Shown in pieces: positions 22,575-32,100 of a stretch of 33,439 nucleotides of DNA (positions within the stretch are counted from its first letter, which is position 1; each line of letters begins with the position of its first letter). Below the pieces are notes generated by a model, which saw only the letters and a program-made list of their open reading frames with translations, searched no databases and was not told the origin of the DNA. Made by a program: the position numbers and the translations under genes. Source of the stretch: Clostridia bacterium. Its GTDB lineage: Bacteria; Bacillota; Clostridia; Christensenellales; Borkfalkiaceae. Location: positions 1 through 33,439 of the forward strand of contig JAGANI010000031.1 of NCBI GenBank assembly GCA_017624285.1. The letters run 5' to 3'.

Positions 22575-23662
22575 ACTTCACCCCTGATAATTTTAGCGAG
22601 TTTTTTGGATAAAATTTTACGCGTTACGTCGTCAACTAAACTAAACCTATTGCCGTCGTTAGGTGTGCTTAAATAGTTCCAAACGCAGTACGGAATATCG
22701 TTTTCTTTAAGTACGGTAATCATATCGCGCATGTAATTTTCTCTCCACTTAATATCTGCGTGACGTATCGTGCCGAATTCCCCACACCATAAAATTTTGT
22801 CGGGGTGCGCTTTGGTAAAATCAACCGCAGGTTGAAGGCGACGACGGATAAAGGTTATATCCATTTTATCTAAACCCTTATAAGCGTCGTGGTTGTTTTC
22901 GACAAAAGCCTTGTAATCACGATACCTTTCGATATCGTTTGAAGGGTATTCCATAATACGGTTATAGTAAAGCGTGCGTTCTTGCAATACACCGCGTTGG
23001 TGAGTGAATTCAAAAGGCTCGTAATTATGGAAGGTATAAATGATATTGTCGTCATCATAGACCTTTAAATATTTTAAAGTATCAGGGTCGTTCCATGCGG
23101 TAGAACCGATTATAATTTTACGGTCTTTATTTAATTTACGAAGTTCGATAATGGTTTTTTCAGCCAAAGCGTTCCACTTTTCGGGGTCGACGTCTCTAAC
23201 TTCATTTAAAAGTTCAAAAACGACTTCGTTATCGGATGAATAACGATTTTCAAACTGCTTCCATAATGCAATAAAACGGTTTTGAAGTTCGTCGTCGTCT
23301 AAAAGTTCTTTATCTTCCTTAATATCGCAATAGTTACCCACTGCTTTATGTAAGTTAAGTACTACGTTAAGATTGTATTTTTTGCACCAACCGATAAAGT
23401 TATCGATTAAAACAAAAATCTCTTCACGATAAACGTAAGGCTCGCTTTCTAAAACGACTTGGTCAAAACCTACCCTGATATGATCTAACTTTAAACTTTT
23501 AATATACTTAACGTCGGATTCTGTAATATAAGTTTTAAAATGTTCCATATCCCCAACGGTAAGTGGTAAACGCCTATGCATAGGCAATACGTTGAATCTT
23601 TTATAGTTAGTAAGCCATCCACCGATGCCCATACCACGTTCAAAACCAACAAATTTTTTCAT
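22571..23662 (-). CDS. GH5-family beta-glycosidase (cellulase-like fold), cytosolic
   Basis: The 363-residue protein is a clan GH-A barrel of the GH5 type. GMGIGGWL near the N-terminus matches the usual G-x-N-x-G-G-W start; other marks are DHIRVGFD (60-67), NLH (103-105), the acid/base Glu154 in FELLNE, HNY (212-214) and the nucleophile Glu295 in WCGEFG. GH5 members cleave beta-glucans, mannans or related chains; no signal peptide is present, so here short imported oligosaccharides are likely substrates. The ribosome site is AAGGATGG. It is the first gene of a two-gene minus-strand operon and is divergent from an AraC regulator. Confidence 0.9.
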   Translation of the reverse strand: MKKFVGFERGMGIGGWLTNYKRFNVLPMHRRLPLTVGDMEHFKTYITESDVKYIKSLKLDHIRVGFDQVVLESEPYVYREEIFVLIDNFIGWCKKYNLNVVLNLHKAVGNYCDIKEDKELLDDDELQNRFIALWKQFENRYSSDNEVVFELLNEVRDVDPEKWNALAEKTIIELRKLNKDRKIIIGSTAWNDPDTLKYLKVYDDDNIIYTFHNYEPFEFTHQRGVLQERTLYYNRIMEYPSNDIERYRDYKAFVENNHDAYKGLDKMDITFIRRRLQPAVDFTKAHPDKILWCGEFGTIRHADIKWRENYMRDMITVLKENDIPYCVWNYLSTPNDGNRFSLVDDVTRKILSKKLAKIIRGEV

Positions 23663-23694
23663 AATACAACCATCCTTATAATATAGTTTAATTA

Positions 23695-23722
23695 ATTATA
23701 CGACTATTTTAAAGTAAAACAA
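23695..23722 (-). promoter_or_regulatory. Candidate promoter of the GH5-transporter operon
   Basis: On the minus strand TTGTTT (23722-23717), a 16-base spacer and TATAAT (23700-23695) lie about 33 bases before the GH5 ATG. Confidence 0.6.
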
Positions 23723-23748
23723 AGTATAAAAACAACCTTTACTTTGAT

Positions 23749-23802
23749 AAAAGATAGATTTTTATTAAAAAATTACTTTCGGCTTGTACAAAAGATAGAT
23801 TT
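23749..23802 (+). promoter_or_regulatory. Paired 13-base direct repeats, candidate AraC operator
   Basis: AAAAGATAGATTT occurs at 23749-23761 and again at 23790-23802, 41 bases apart, about four helical turns on the same face of the DNA. The second copy fills the spacer of the AraC gene's own promoter, and the first lies upstream of the GH5 promoter, as expected for a shared AraC-type operator. Confidence 0.65.
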
Positions 23803-23812
23803 ATGATATAAT
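23784..23812 (+). promoter_or_regulatory. Sigma-A promoter of the AraC-SGNH-nitrilase operon
   Basis: TTGTAC (23784-23789), a 17-base spacer and TATAAT (23807-23812) end only 15 bases before the ATG at 23828, so the transcript has a very short or absent leader. Confidence 0.7.
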
Positions 23813-23827
23813 TTTTTTGGTGATGAT

Positions 23828-24562
23828 ATGAGTGAATTTAGTATTTCGATTACAGCTGACAACACTATAAAATACCCCCTGCACTCCCATAACGCGTGGG
23901 AAGTAATGCTTTACCTAGAAGGTGAAGGTTTTATGCTTGTTGGGAGCGATAAATTACCATTTAAAAAAGGTACGGTTATAATAATGCCACCTAAAACCGA
24001 ACACGGTTCGGTATCGGTAAACGGCTTTAAAAATATATCCGTTGCCGGGGATTTTTCGCACATATTTATGTTTAAGTCCCCCATATGCTTGACCGATAAC
24101 ACTAAGGGCGAAGGCGAGATTTTAGCAAAACTTATACTAGCGAATAGGCACGGGGATGAAAACTATTTGCAAGCGCTGTGCAACGCATATGCGTATTTTT
24201 TGGCAGAAAACACCGCTTGCGACAGTCAGCTTGGCGAGAGCGTTAAAAAAATAATTAGCGCGATTGAAGATAACTTTTGCGATACCGAGTTTAGCGTTGC
24301 CACCATATTGAAAAATAGTGGTTATGCTGAAGATTATATCCGTGCGGAATTTAGGGCGATAACGGGACTTTCGCCGGTAAAATTTTTAAATAAACTTAGG
24401 ATTGAACGCGCTACGTCGCTACTAGAAATTTACGGTAACGGCATAAGGATTTCGGAATTATCTGAAACAGTTGGTTTTACCGACGTAACGTATTTTACCA
24501 AACAATTTAAAAAAATAACGGGTACGTCCCCCACCGAATACAAAAATAAACTTAAAGGATAG
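23828..24562 (+). CDS. AraC-family transcriptional regulator
   Basis: The 244-residue product has an N-terminal cupin sensor (HSHNAWEVMLYLEGEGFM, then KKGTVIIMPPKTEHG, with the metal- or sugar-binding His pattern) and a C-terminal AraC domain from about 140, with two helix-turn-helices ending in ISELSETVGFTDVTYFTKQF and the typical FKKITGTSPTEYKNK signature. It is divergent from the GH5-transporter operon and heads its own operon with the SGNH and nitrilase genes (gaps of four and one bases). Direct repeats in the shared promoter region suggest it controls both directions and itself. The start at 23828 is close to the -10 box, so weak or leaderless translation is possible; a GGTGATG precedes it. 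Confidence 0.92.
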   Translation: MSEFSISITADNTIKYPLHSHNAWEVMLYLEGEGFMLVGSDKLPFKKGTVIIMPPKTEHGSVSVNGFKNISVAGDFSHIFMFKSPICLTDNTKGEGEILAKLILANRHGDENYLQALCNAYAYFLAENTACDSQLGESVKKIISAIEDNFCDTEFSVATILKNSGYAEDYIRAEFRAITGLSPVKFLNKLRIERATSLLEIYGNGIRISELSETVGFTDVTYFTKQFKKITGTSPTEYKNKLKG

Positions 24563-24566
24563 CATT

Positions 24567-25358
24567 ATGGATTGGAACAAATATTTTTATGACGAAACTG
24601 AAAAACCCCTTGACCATTTAGTTACAGGTTATAGTCGTACTTCAATTTTTAGGACTATGGCGTTTATAGGCGATAGCTTATCTTCTGGTGAGTTTGAAAC
24701 GCGTGATAAAGACGGTAAAACAGGTTATCACGATATGTTTGAATATTCTTGGGGGCAATTTATCGCAAGGAAAAACGGCATTAAAGCGTATAATTTTTCT
24801 AGAGGTGGGATGACTGCTAGTGAATATATCGAATCTTTTGCCGATAGTATGGGCTACTTTAACCCCGATTTAAAGGCGCAAGCATACGTTATAGCGCTAG
24901 GCGTAAACGATATTTATAACCGTCATTACGAGATAGGCTCGGTTGACGACGTTGACGTGAACAACCACGAAAACAACAAAAAAACTTTTTTGGGCTACTA
25001 CGGCAAGATAATTTCTAAATACAAAGAAATTTCACCCGATGCGAAGTTCTTTTTAGTTACCTTCCCTGACGAACAAAAATTGAAGGAAGAAACTTTAGCC
25101 GTAATAGACGCTTTTTATAAGCTTAGCGAAAAGTTTACTAACACCTTTGTTATAGACTTATATAAATACGGCCCTACGTATAACGACGCTTTTAGAGAAA
25201 AGTGCAATTTATATTGGCATTTATCCCCCGCGGGTTACGTTTTTACGGCTGAAATGATTGATAGCTACATAGATTATATTATACGCCACAACCCTGCATC
25301 TTTTAGAGAAGTTGGCTTTATAAATAGTGGAATAAAATATAAACAAGACGAGGACTAA
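24567..25358 (+). CDS. SGNH/GDSL hydrolase family protein
   Basis: The 263-residue protein has all four blocks: MAFIGDSLSSGEF with nucleophile Ser37, FSRGGMTASEY (block II Gly), ALGVNDIY (block III Asn) and WHLSPAGY (block V His). It is probably a serine esterase that removes acyl groups from sugars, given its position in a sugar-responsive operon; the substrate is unknown. No signal peptide is present. It starts four bases after the AraC stop, with the ribosome site AAAGGA inside the end of that gene, and its stop is one base from the nitrilase start, so the three are surely co-translated from one message. Confidence 0.88.
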   Translation: MDWNKYFYDETEKPLDHLVTGYSRTSIFRTMAFIGDSLSSGEFETRDKDGKTGYHDMFEYSWGQFIARKNGIKAYNFSRGGMTASEYIESFADSMGYFNPDLKAQAYVIALGVNDIYNRHYEIGSVDDVDVNNHENNKKTFLGYYGKIISKYKEISPDAKFFLVTFPDEQKLKEETLAVIDAFYKLSEKFTNTFVIDLYKYGPTYNDAFREKCNLYWHLSPAGYVFTAEMIDSYIDYIIRHNPASFREVGFINSGIKYKQDED

Positions 25359-25359
25359 C

Positions 25360-26169
25360 ATGAAGATTACCGTTGCACAACCAAGATATTACTCTGGCGA
25401 TACCCCAGATAAAGTTATTGCTGATTTTTTACTTAAAATTTTAGATACCCCCACCGAAGAAGGCAGTTTAACCGTTTTGCCGGAATACTCTAACGCTGGT
25501 GGTTTAAGCGACGTAGAAAGTGAACTTAAAGCCTTACCCCGCGCAGAAATGATGCTTGAAAAAGCTTCCGAATCTGCCCTAAAAAATAAAGCGTACGTAG
25601 CTATAAACGTTTTAATAAAACGTGATGGTGAAATTAAAAATAGCACCTACCTATATGGTAAAGACGGCAAAGTTAAGTTTATTTACGATAAACAGCACTT
25701 ACCCCCGTCGGAAATTAAACTTGGCGTTACCCCGGGTAACGGTAGCGGTAAATGTGCTTGCACGGCAGAAGTTGACGGCATACGCTTTGCTTTTATGACT
25801 TGCTACGACGTTTATTTTAACGAGCAAATCGAACATATCGCTAAATTTAAACCCGACGTTATAGTTATCCCTGGTTACCAACGTGGTGAACGTGTTGATA
25901 TTATAAACGCGCAATGCAAACTTTTGGCGTTTAGATGTAACTCTTTTATAGCGCGCTCGTCTTTTTCGATGGATACGCCTCTTAAGGGTGGATCGTCAAT
26001 GATAGTTGCACCCGACGGCAATATTTTAGTAAACGCCGTTGATACGGTTGGCACGGTTACTAAAACCGTAAACGTAAAAGATAAGTACACGCGTACTGCC
26101 GGCTTTGGTGGTAACGTCGTTAGAAACGACGATTTTATTAACGAAGGTCTTTGCCCTGATGCATTTTAA
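25360..26169 (+). CDS. Carbon-nitrogen hydrolase (nitrilase superfamily)
   Basis: The 269-residue protein has the Glu-Lys-Cys catalytic triad of the nitrilase superfamily: Glu42 in VLPEYS, Lys111 in YDKQHL and Cys148 in FMTCYDVYF. Members hydrolyse amides, including omega-amides, N-carbamoyl compounds and cyanides. The substrate cannot be assigned. It is the third gene of an AraC-SGNH-nitrilase operon; an esterase plus an amidase under a sugar-type regulator suggests removal of decorations from an amide- or acyl-substituted carbohydrate, an inference only. The gene for a secreted transglutaminase-like protein follows after 39 bases. Confidence 0.9.
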   Translation: MKITVAQPRYYSGDTPDKVIADFLLKILDTPTEEGSLTVLPEYSNAGGLSDVESELKALPRAEMMLEKASESALKNKAYVAINVLIKRDGEIKNSTYLYGKDGKVKFIYDKQHLPPSEIKLGVTPGNGSGKCACTAEVDGIRFAFMTCYDVYFNEQIEHIAKFKPDVIVIPGYQRGERVDIINAQCKLLAFRCNSFIARSSFSMDTPLKGGSSMIVAPDGNILVNAVDTVGTVTKTVNVKDKYTRTAGFGGNVVRNDDFINEGLCPDAF

Positions 26170-26208
26170 TTAAAATAACGGGATACGTTATATTAGATTT
26201 TTGATTTT

Positions 26209-27966
26209 ATGAGAAAATTTTTATTTAAACCACTACTGTTTTTTATATGTTTAATTTTGATATTCCCGCTGTTTGGCGAAATACGTTTTAATAAAAATAA
26301 TACTGTTAAGGCTTATGCGGACGATACGTTTTACTATTGTAGAAACGCCCTTAAAACGCTAAATAATTCTACCGCGCTATTATACGCTTACGATATGATT
26401 TACGAGGGGATTGAGTCTAATAAAGAAGTGATAACCGTCCACAACGGTGTTGATGCTTTAACTGAAGAAGAATTAGAATTAGTGCTTGACGCTTATAGGC
26501 GCGACCACGCCGAACATTTTTGGCTTGATAACGAATATCGCTTTTACCAAAGCGAAACCACAGTAACTAAATTATTACCTACTTACCTACTTACTGGCGA
26601 TGCCTTGACAACGGCTAGAGCGGAGTTTGACAAGGCTGTAAACGACCTTTTATTAGGTGCTAACGCGCTAGAAACCGATTATGAAAAGGAAAAATTCTTC
26701 CACGATAAACTTGCCGATAAGGTTATTTATAGCCAATCTACCCACGCGCACAATGCTTACGGTGCGCTAGTTATAGGTAATGCCGTTTGCGAAGGCTATG
26801 CAGAAGCTTTGCAGGTGTTATTACATAAAGTAAAGATACCCTCTTTATTAGTTTTTGGCAAAAGCAACAACCCATCTAGTGGTAGCCAAGAAAACCACGC
26901 CTGGAATATGGTTAAAATTGATAATAATTATTACCACGTAGACCTTACTTGGAACGACCAAGTTAGCACGACGTATTACGCTTACTTTAACGTATCGGAC
27001 GAGATAATTAATTTAGACCATATAATTGACGAAACCGCATACGCGCTACCGACCTGTAACAGTTTAGATAAAAACTATTTTATATTAAACAATAGATACT
27101 TAACAAGTTACACTACGCAAAGTATCGCCGATATATTAAAGCAAAACTCCTTGGTGGCGGAAGTATTTATTGACGGCAACGCGCAAAACTTTATTGCTTT
27201 TGTTACGGATAATATAGAAGAAATTGCTTATAAATCGGGTATTGATTGTGAATTTACATATGGTTGTACCCGTCTAGGTAACGCCGTAACAATTAATATT
27301 ACTATAAGCACTTGCAATTATATGGGTAGTACGCACGTTATAGCCGTACCCCCTACTTGTTTAGAGCCTGGCAATATTGAATACTATAAATGCAACAACC
27401 CCGATTGTGGTAAGTATTTTATGGATAACCGTCATAAAATAGTTATCCCTAATAAAGAAAACGTAATTATACCTGCGACGGGGCATTCTTTTAGCCAAAA
27501 GATTGAAGATACCGCTCACTTAAAATACGCCCCCGAAAGGTGTACGGAGCATTATATTTACTATTACGATTGCGTTGGTTGTAACTTAATTAGCGATAGG
27601 GATACATATTTAAGCGACAAAGTAGGCGCGCACCATCCCGAAAAAATTGATAAGGTCAACCCCACGTGCGACACGGACGGACATGAAGAATACTACCTTT
27701 GCGAGTGTGGCACGGCGTTTACCGATGAAACTGCTTTAACCGTAATAGAAGACTTACGCACCTACGCCGTTATAGAAGCACTAGGTCATCAAAACTTAAC
27801 GGCATACGGCACTTGTACCGATTGTGGCAAAATGGTTAAATATATAAATAAAGTTACCGTTTTAGGTGCAGCAGGGCTTGTGGTGATTATAATAATAATT
27901 TCGGTTATAGTGAAAGTTAAGAAAAACAAAAACAGAAAAAACACCCGAGGTTTTAATCGTTTATAA
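26209..27966 (+). CDS. Surface-anchored transglutaminase-like protein with Cys-motif repeats
   Basis: The 585-residue product has a signal peptide or N-terminal membrane segment (about 8-24, cleavage possibly after AYA at 35-37), a transglutaminase-core domain with triad Cys194 (GNAVCEGYAEAL), His230 (ENHAWN) and Asp245 (HVDLTW), and a C-terminal region (about 370-545) of three to four degenerate units with EYYKCNNPDCGKYF-type paired cysteines. A membrane helix (about 557-577) and a basic tail (KVKKNKNRK) end it, so it is anchored with the catalytic part outside. Transglutaminase-like domains in Clostridia are often peptidases or crosslinkers of the cell wall; the role is not known. No clear ribosome site precedes ATG 26209, so expression may rely on read-through from the preceding operon. 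Confidence 0.85.
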   Translation: MRKFLFKPLLFFICLILIFPLFGEIRFNKNNTVKAYADDTFYYCRNALKTLNNSTALLYAYDMIYEGIESNKEVITVHNGVDALTEEELELVLDAYRRDHAEHFWLDNEYRFYQSETTVTKLLPTYLLTGDALTTARAEFDKAVNDLLLGANALETDYEKEKFFHDKLADKVIYSQSTHAHNAYGALVIGNAVCEGYAEALQVLLHKVKIPSLLVFGKSNNPSSGSQENHAWNMVKIDNNYYHVDLTWNDQVSTTYYAYFNVSDEIINLDHIIDETAYALPTCNSLDKNYFILNNRYLTSYTTQSIADILKQNSLVAEVFIDGNAQNFIAFVTDNIEEIAYKSGIDCEFTYGCTRLGNAVTINITISTCNYMGSTHVIAVPPTCLEPGNIEYYKCNNPDCGKYFMDNRHKIVIPNKENVIIPATGHSFSQKIEDTAHLKYAPERCTEHYIYYYDCVGCNLISDRDTYLSDKVGAHHPEKIDKVNPTCDTDGHEEYYLCECGTAFTDETALTVIEDLRTYAVIEALGHQNLTAYGTCTDCGKMVKYINKVTVLGAAGLVVIIIIISVIVKVKKNKNRKNTRGFNRL

Positions 27967-28001
27967 AAGCAAAAAACACAGTAATTTTGTTAAAAAAACT
28001 A

Positions 28002-28030
28002 TTGAATTCCCCTATTTAATATTATATAAT
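28002..28030 (+). promoter_or_regulatory. Sigma-A promoter of the GH43-like gene
   Basis: TTGAAT (28002-28007), a 17-base spacer and TATAAT (28025-28030) lie 35 bases before the ATG at 28066, which has an AAGGAATAAAGG ribosome site. Confidence 0.7.
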
Positions 28031-28065
28031 AAGGTTACTAAACTTTTAATATAAGGAATAAAGGT

Positions 28066-28944
28066 ATGGAAAATCATTTGGACGTAAAAAATGTTAGAGT
28101 GCGCGACCCGTTTATCGTGGTGGCTGACGGCAAATATTTACTTTATAGCAATAATATGTGTGATAGTGTTGAAGGTGGCGTTTACGTGCAAGAAAGCGCT
28201 GATTTAGTTAACTGGTCAGAGCCGAAGCTCGTTTTAGCAGTTTCGGAAGCAAAAAACCCGCAAAAAAACGTTTTCTGGGCGCCGGAGTGCCATTACTATA
28301 AAGGCAACTACTATATTATAACTTCGGTTTTTTCGTCAGTATTGCAACATAGATGTATTTCTATATATAAATCCGCAACGCCGTACGGCCCGTTTAAAGA
28401 TATCTGCAACGGGCGTATAACCCCTGCTGATTGGGACGCTATAGACGGCACTTTGTTTATAGATAAAAACGGCGACCCGTATATGGTCTTCGTGCATGAG
28501 TGGACTTGTATGCCCGACCATAACGGCAGTATGGTTTACGCTAAACTGAGTGAAGATTTAACCCACTTTGTTACCGAGCCTGAGCATATGTTTTACGCAA
28601 AAGACCCCGTTTGGGCGACTTCTGGCGTAACGGACGGTCCTTTTATGTTTTACAACAAAAAAGGTGAACTTAAAATGCTTTGGTCAAACTTCTGTAAAGA
28701 CGGCTACGCAGTAACGGTTGCCGATAGCGCATCTAATACGCTAAAAGGTCCTTGGACGCAAAGGGATTTACCGATATACTATCGTGGTAAAAAGGCTAGC
28801 TACGTTTACGACGGTGGCCACGCCATGATGTTTACCGATTTAGAAGGCGTTAAACGCATAACCTTCCACACCCCAAACACACCCGTTGACGGCGTTGGTG
28901 AACATTTAGCAGTATTTACCTATGACGAGCTTTTAGACGAATAA
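28066..28944 (+). CDS. GH43-like five-bladed beta-propeller glycosidase
   Basis: The 292-residue enzyme shows GH43-type marks: the general base Asp14 in VRDPFIV, WAPE at 71-74, the pKa-setting Asp127 in WDAIDGTLFID, and the position of the general acid in VTDGPFMF (Asp190), where Glu is the usual residue. GH43 enzymes are mostly arabinosidases and xylosidases acting by inversion. The length fits a lone catalytic domain with no carbohydrate-binding module. Without a signal peptide it should act in the cytosol with the GH51 enzyme. It has its own promoter and a terminator at 28961, so it is monocistronic. The Asp in place of Glu could mean altered activity or a subfamily norm. Confidence 0.87.
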   Translation: MENHLDVKNVRVRDPFIVVADGKYLLYSNNMCDSVEGGVYVQESADLVNWSEPKLVLAVSEAKNPQKNVFWAPECHYYKGNYYIITSVFSSVLQHRCISIYKSATPYGPFKDICNGRITPADWDAIDGTLFIDKNGDPYMVFVHEWTCMPDHNGSMVYAKLSEDLTHFVTEPEHMFYAKDPVWATSGVTDGPFMFYNKKGELKMLWSNFCKDGYAVTVADSASNTLKGPWTQRDLPIYYRGKKASYVYDGGHAMMFTDLEGVKRITFHTPNTPVDGVGEHLAVFTYDELLDE

Positions 28945-28960
28945 TTATTTAATTAAAATT

Positions 28961-28992
28961 AAAAGGATAACCGACTGGTTATCCTTTTTTTT
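28961..28992 (+). terminator. Terminator after the GH43-like gene
   Basis: AAAAGGATAACC (28961-28972) pairs with GGTTATCCTTTT (28977-28988) and continues in a T run. Confidence 0.9.
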
Positions 28993-29184
28993 ATTTGAAA
29001 TTTTTACCCTTAAATTTTTTTATTAAATTTGCAAAAAAAAGTATCATACTGCGTTCAAAAATAAAAAAGTCGTGTTATGCTAATTATAGAAAGGGCAACC
29101 TTTTTAAACTGCAGTTTGGCTTTAGAAAAGACGTTTTTTAAAGCAGGTGGACGCACCGCTACAATATTATATAAGGAGAAAATT

Positions 29185-32100
29185 ATGAAAACTAACGAAA
29201 CCGTAGCGGACTATACCACTACAAATTTACCTGATGCAAACGCATCAACAACTTTACCTAAAAAAGATAACTTAAACGAACCCGCCACAAACGCGACTTG
29301 TGAAAATTTATCTACAAGCGCTTATAACTTAAGCGAACCCACAGCGCAAGCTAGCGAAACTTCAACCACCACGTCTGACGTTTCCGTCACGCCCCCTAAA
29401 GCAATTAAACAATTGCCAATTTCGGGCGGTATCGCGCAAATCAATTTATCAACCGCCGACTATTCCTTTGTTTTTGATGCTATTGATAAAAATAAAACAT
29501 TGATTGATAGACCTATACAATTTATCTACGGCGCACAGGACTTTAGAAGTTATTATGGGTACAATTCTCGATTCAATATGTGTGAACATATTGAATTTGA
29601 ACTAGATGGTACAACGCCATACAGGTACGTCGACTCTTTTGCTAACATCCACTATTTCTTCAATAAAAACGAAAATGATGAAAATGAAGAACCCGAATAT
29701 ATAATTAAAGGTAGTAATCAATATATTAGTACTTTGCCTCCTGCAACTATTGCAGACAATACAGCATATCTTAGTTTTATTAATTCTGGAGACACAAATG
29801 ATAATCAAATAAATAGGCATGAACCTATTTGTTGGCTAGTTAACGACTCTCAATATAAAGGCTTTAATATAGATGGTTATTTATGCGTTACATTAGATTT
29901 ATATGGCAAATTTGAATTTATATACCTTGATGAAAAAAACAGAATTACAAAAATAACAAGTTCAAATAATGGCTCACTTTATTTTAATTATATCAATAGT
30001 GAATACGGCATACTTACAAAGATAAGTTCTGGTAACACCACGGGAGAATATGATGCAAACGGCAATGAAAAGCGAACTTACGAAACGTATTTTCACTTCG
30101 GCACCAACGACATCCCTATAAGAATAAATTATAGCGATACCGAACATATAAGGTTTACCCACGGAGCGGGTGGCATTAATATTGTAAGGATTGACACTTC
30201 TAACGAGCTTTTTACCACGTTTAGTTATTCTAATGGTAAACTTGTTAATATTTCCAACTATTCTGGCGCAAATGAAATTCCTTTAATTTCTTATACAAAT
30301 ACTTTGCTATCTTCTTACGATATTGAATACGGCACAAACTCAGCAACAATCACAGATCACAATGGCAATAAAGAATATTATGAGTTTGACAACGATGAAA
30401 AACTCACTGCACTTTACGTAGAAGAAAATAACAAGGTTACGTCAGCAAAGCAGTACGGCAAGATTGATGCTACTCCAAAGTTAAAAAGATATGAATACGT
30501 AAAAATAGCTAAAGACTGTATCCTTAATCTTACCCCAAAATCATCTTTTACAATGTCCGATAATGATTCGATTATTATTAAGCATTATTACGATAAAAAC
30601 AACCTTTTAACGGAAAAAGTAAAAGAAAATATTGATTATGCTTACTGTAATGAAGAAAATGAAAGCTTTAAAGTGACGGCAAAGGCGTGTACCACTTATA
30701 CGCGAGGACATGTTAAAGACTTAACCAGAGAAGTAGAGGAGGTTACATTAACAAAGCAAAATCAAGTACTAAAAACTTTTAAAAATATCAAACAATATTT
30801 GTACACAACCGATAATAAATTACAACAAGTAGGATACTTTACTAGTGGTATCAACACGACCCCTAACGATATCGATTATGAACCCCCTATTGTTAAAATG
30901 TTTACATACGATGGATACGGTTATTTAGTGCTTGAAAGAACTTTCCCTGCGATATACCATAATGAAGCAGTAATTCCTGACCAAACTCATGGAGGTTACA
31001 TAAAGCAATTGGAATATAATGGCAATGGTAAAATATTAAAAGAATATCACGAAGGTGGCAAAAAATATACTTCATATAGTTATAAAGCAAATACTGGTTT
31101 AGTAAGTAAAGTAACGTACCCTAATGGTGTTATTAAGCAATTTACATATGATAATAATGGTAATATTATTACAATCAAGTATAAAAAAGGAAGTACTGTT
31201 TTAAAAACTTATAATTTAACTTATGCTCTTGGTGAAATCATATCCGTTTCTGATGGTGTAAAAACTGTAAATTATACATACGATGCAAAACGACGTATCA
31301 AAAAAATATCTTTATCAGATACTTATTTCGTCGAATACAATTATGAAGAATATTTTGCTACTAGCCCCGAAAATGTTTTAGAAAAATATTATAAAACCAC
31401 TATGAAAAACTTCAGGGGCGAAGAATTTATTCAAGAATATAATAAATCAAAAACTCATTTGAAAGAATATTATAAAGCAAATTCAAATGCTGAAGCTGTA
31501 TGCACTTCTGAAAAACTTTTTGATAGATTTGGTAACGTAACTACTATTATTGATAATGTTTTAGATGAAACCGAAAACTTTACTTATAATGATAACCATC
31601 AACTTATTTCATATAGAAATAGTTTATTGGAAAATTATAAATACAATAAATATGGTTATTTAAGCAAAACAAATGGTGATATTAACACTACCTATACTTA
31701 TAAAGATAGTGGAAATCATGCTTTACAAAAATTTACAGCACATGACTATGAAACTGTATACATTATAGATGACGTACATAGATTATCATCTAAGTACGTA
31801 CAATATCGAGGCACCCCTTCTGGATTTGTTTTACAAGATAAAGTAGACTATCTTAAAGGTAGCGCATACAACTCTACAAATTATTTTACTAATATTATTT
31901 CTCAAATTTCAGAAGTGATTTCTTATGATTCTTCAACCAACACTTATAACACTAGCCCAATAATTACACACGAATATGACGACTTTAATAGACCCGTAAA
32001 AACAATCCACAAAAACACCGAGTCCTATCGTATCACTTATGATTATCTAGACCGTGTTGTTAGAGAAGATAACCTGTCATTTAATAAATCGTACGTCTTT

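Noticed and set aside
29110-29165. GGTGGACGCACCGC before the RHS start as a second T-box signature
   Set aside because: It lacks the TGGNACCGCG core, stem I, and a terminator, so the resemblance is accidental.
29077-29184. 36-residue extension of the RHS protein from ATG 29077
   Set aside because: No ribosome site is present there, whereas ATG 29185 has AAGGAG at good spacing. The extension also does not provide a signal peptide.
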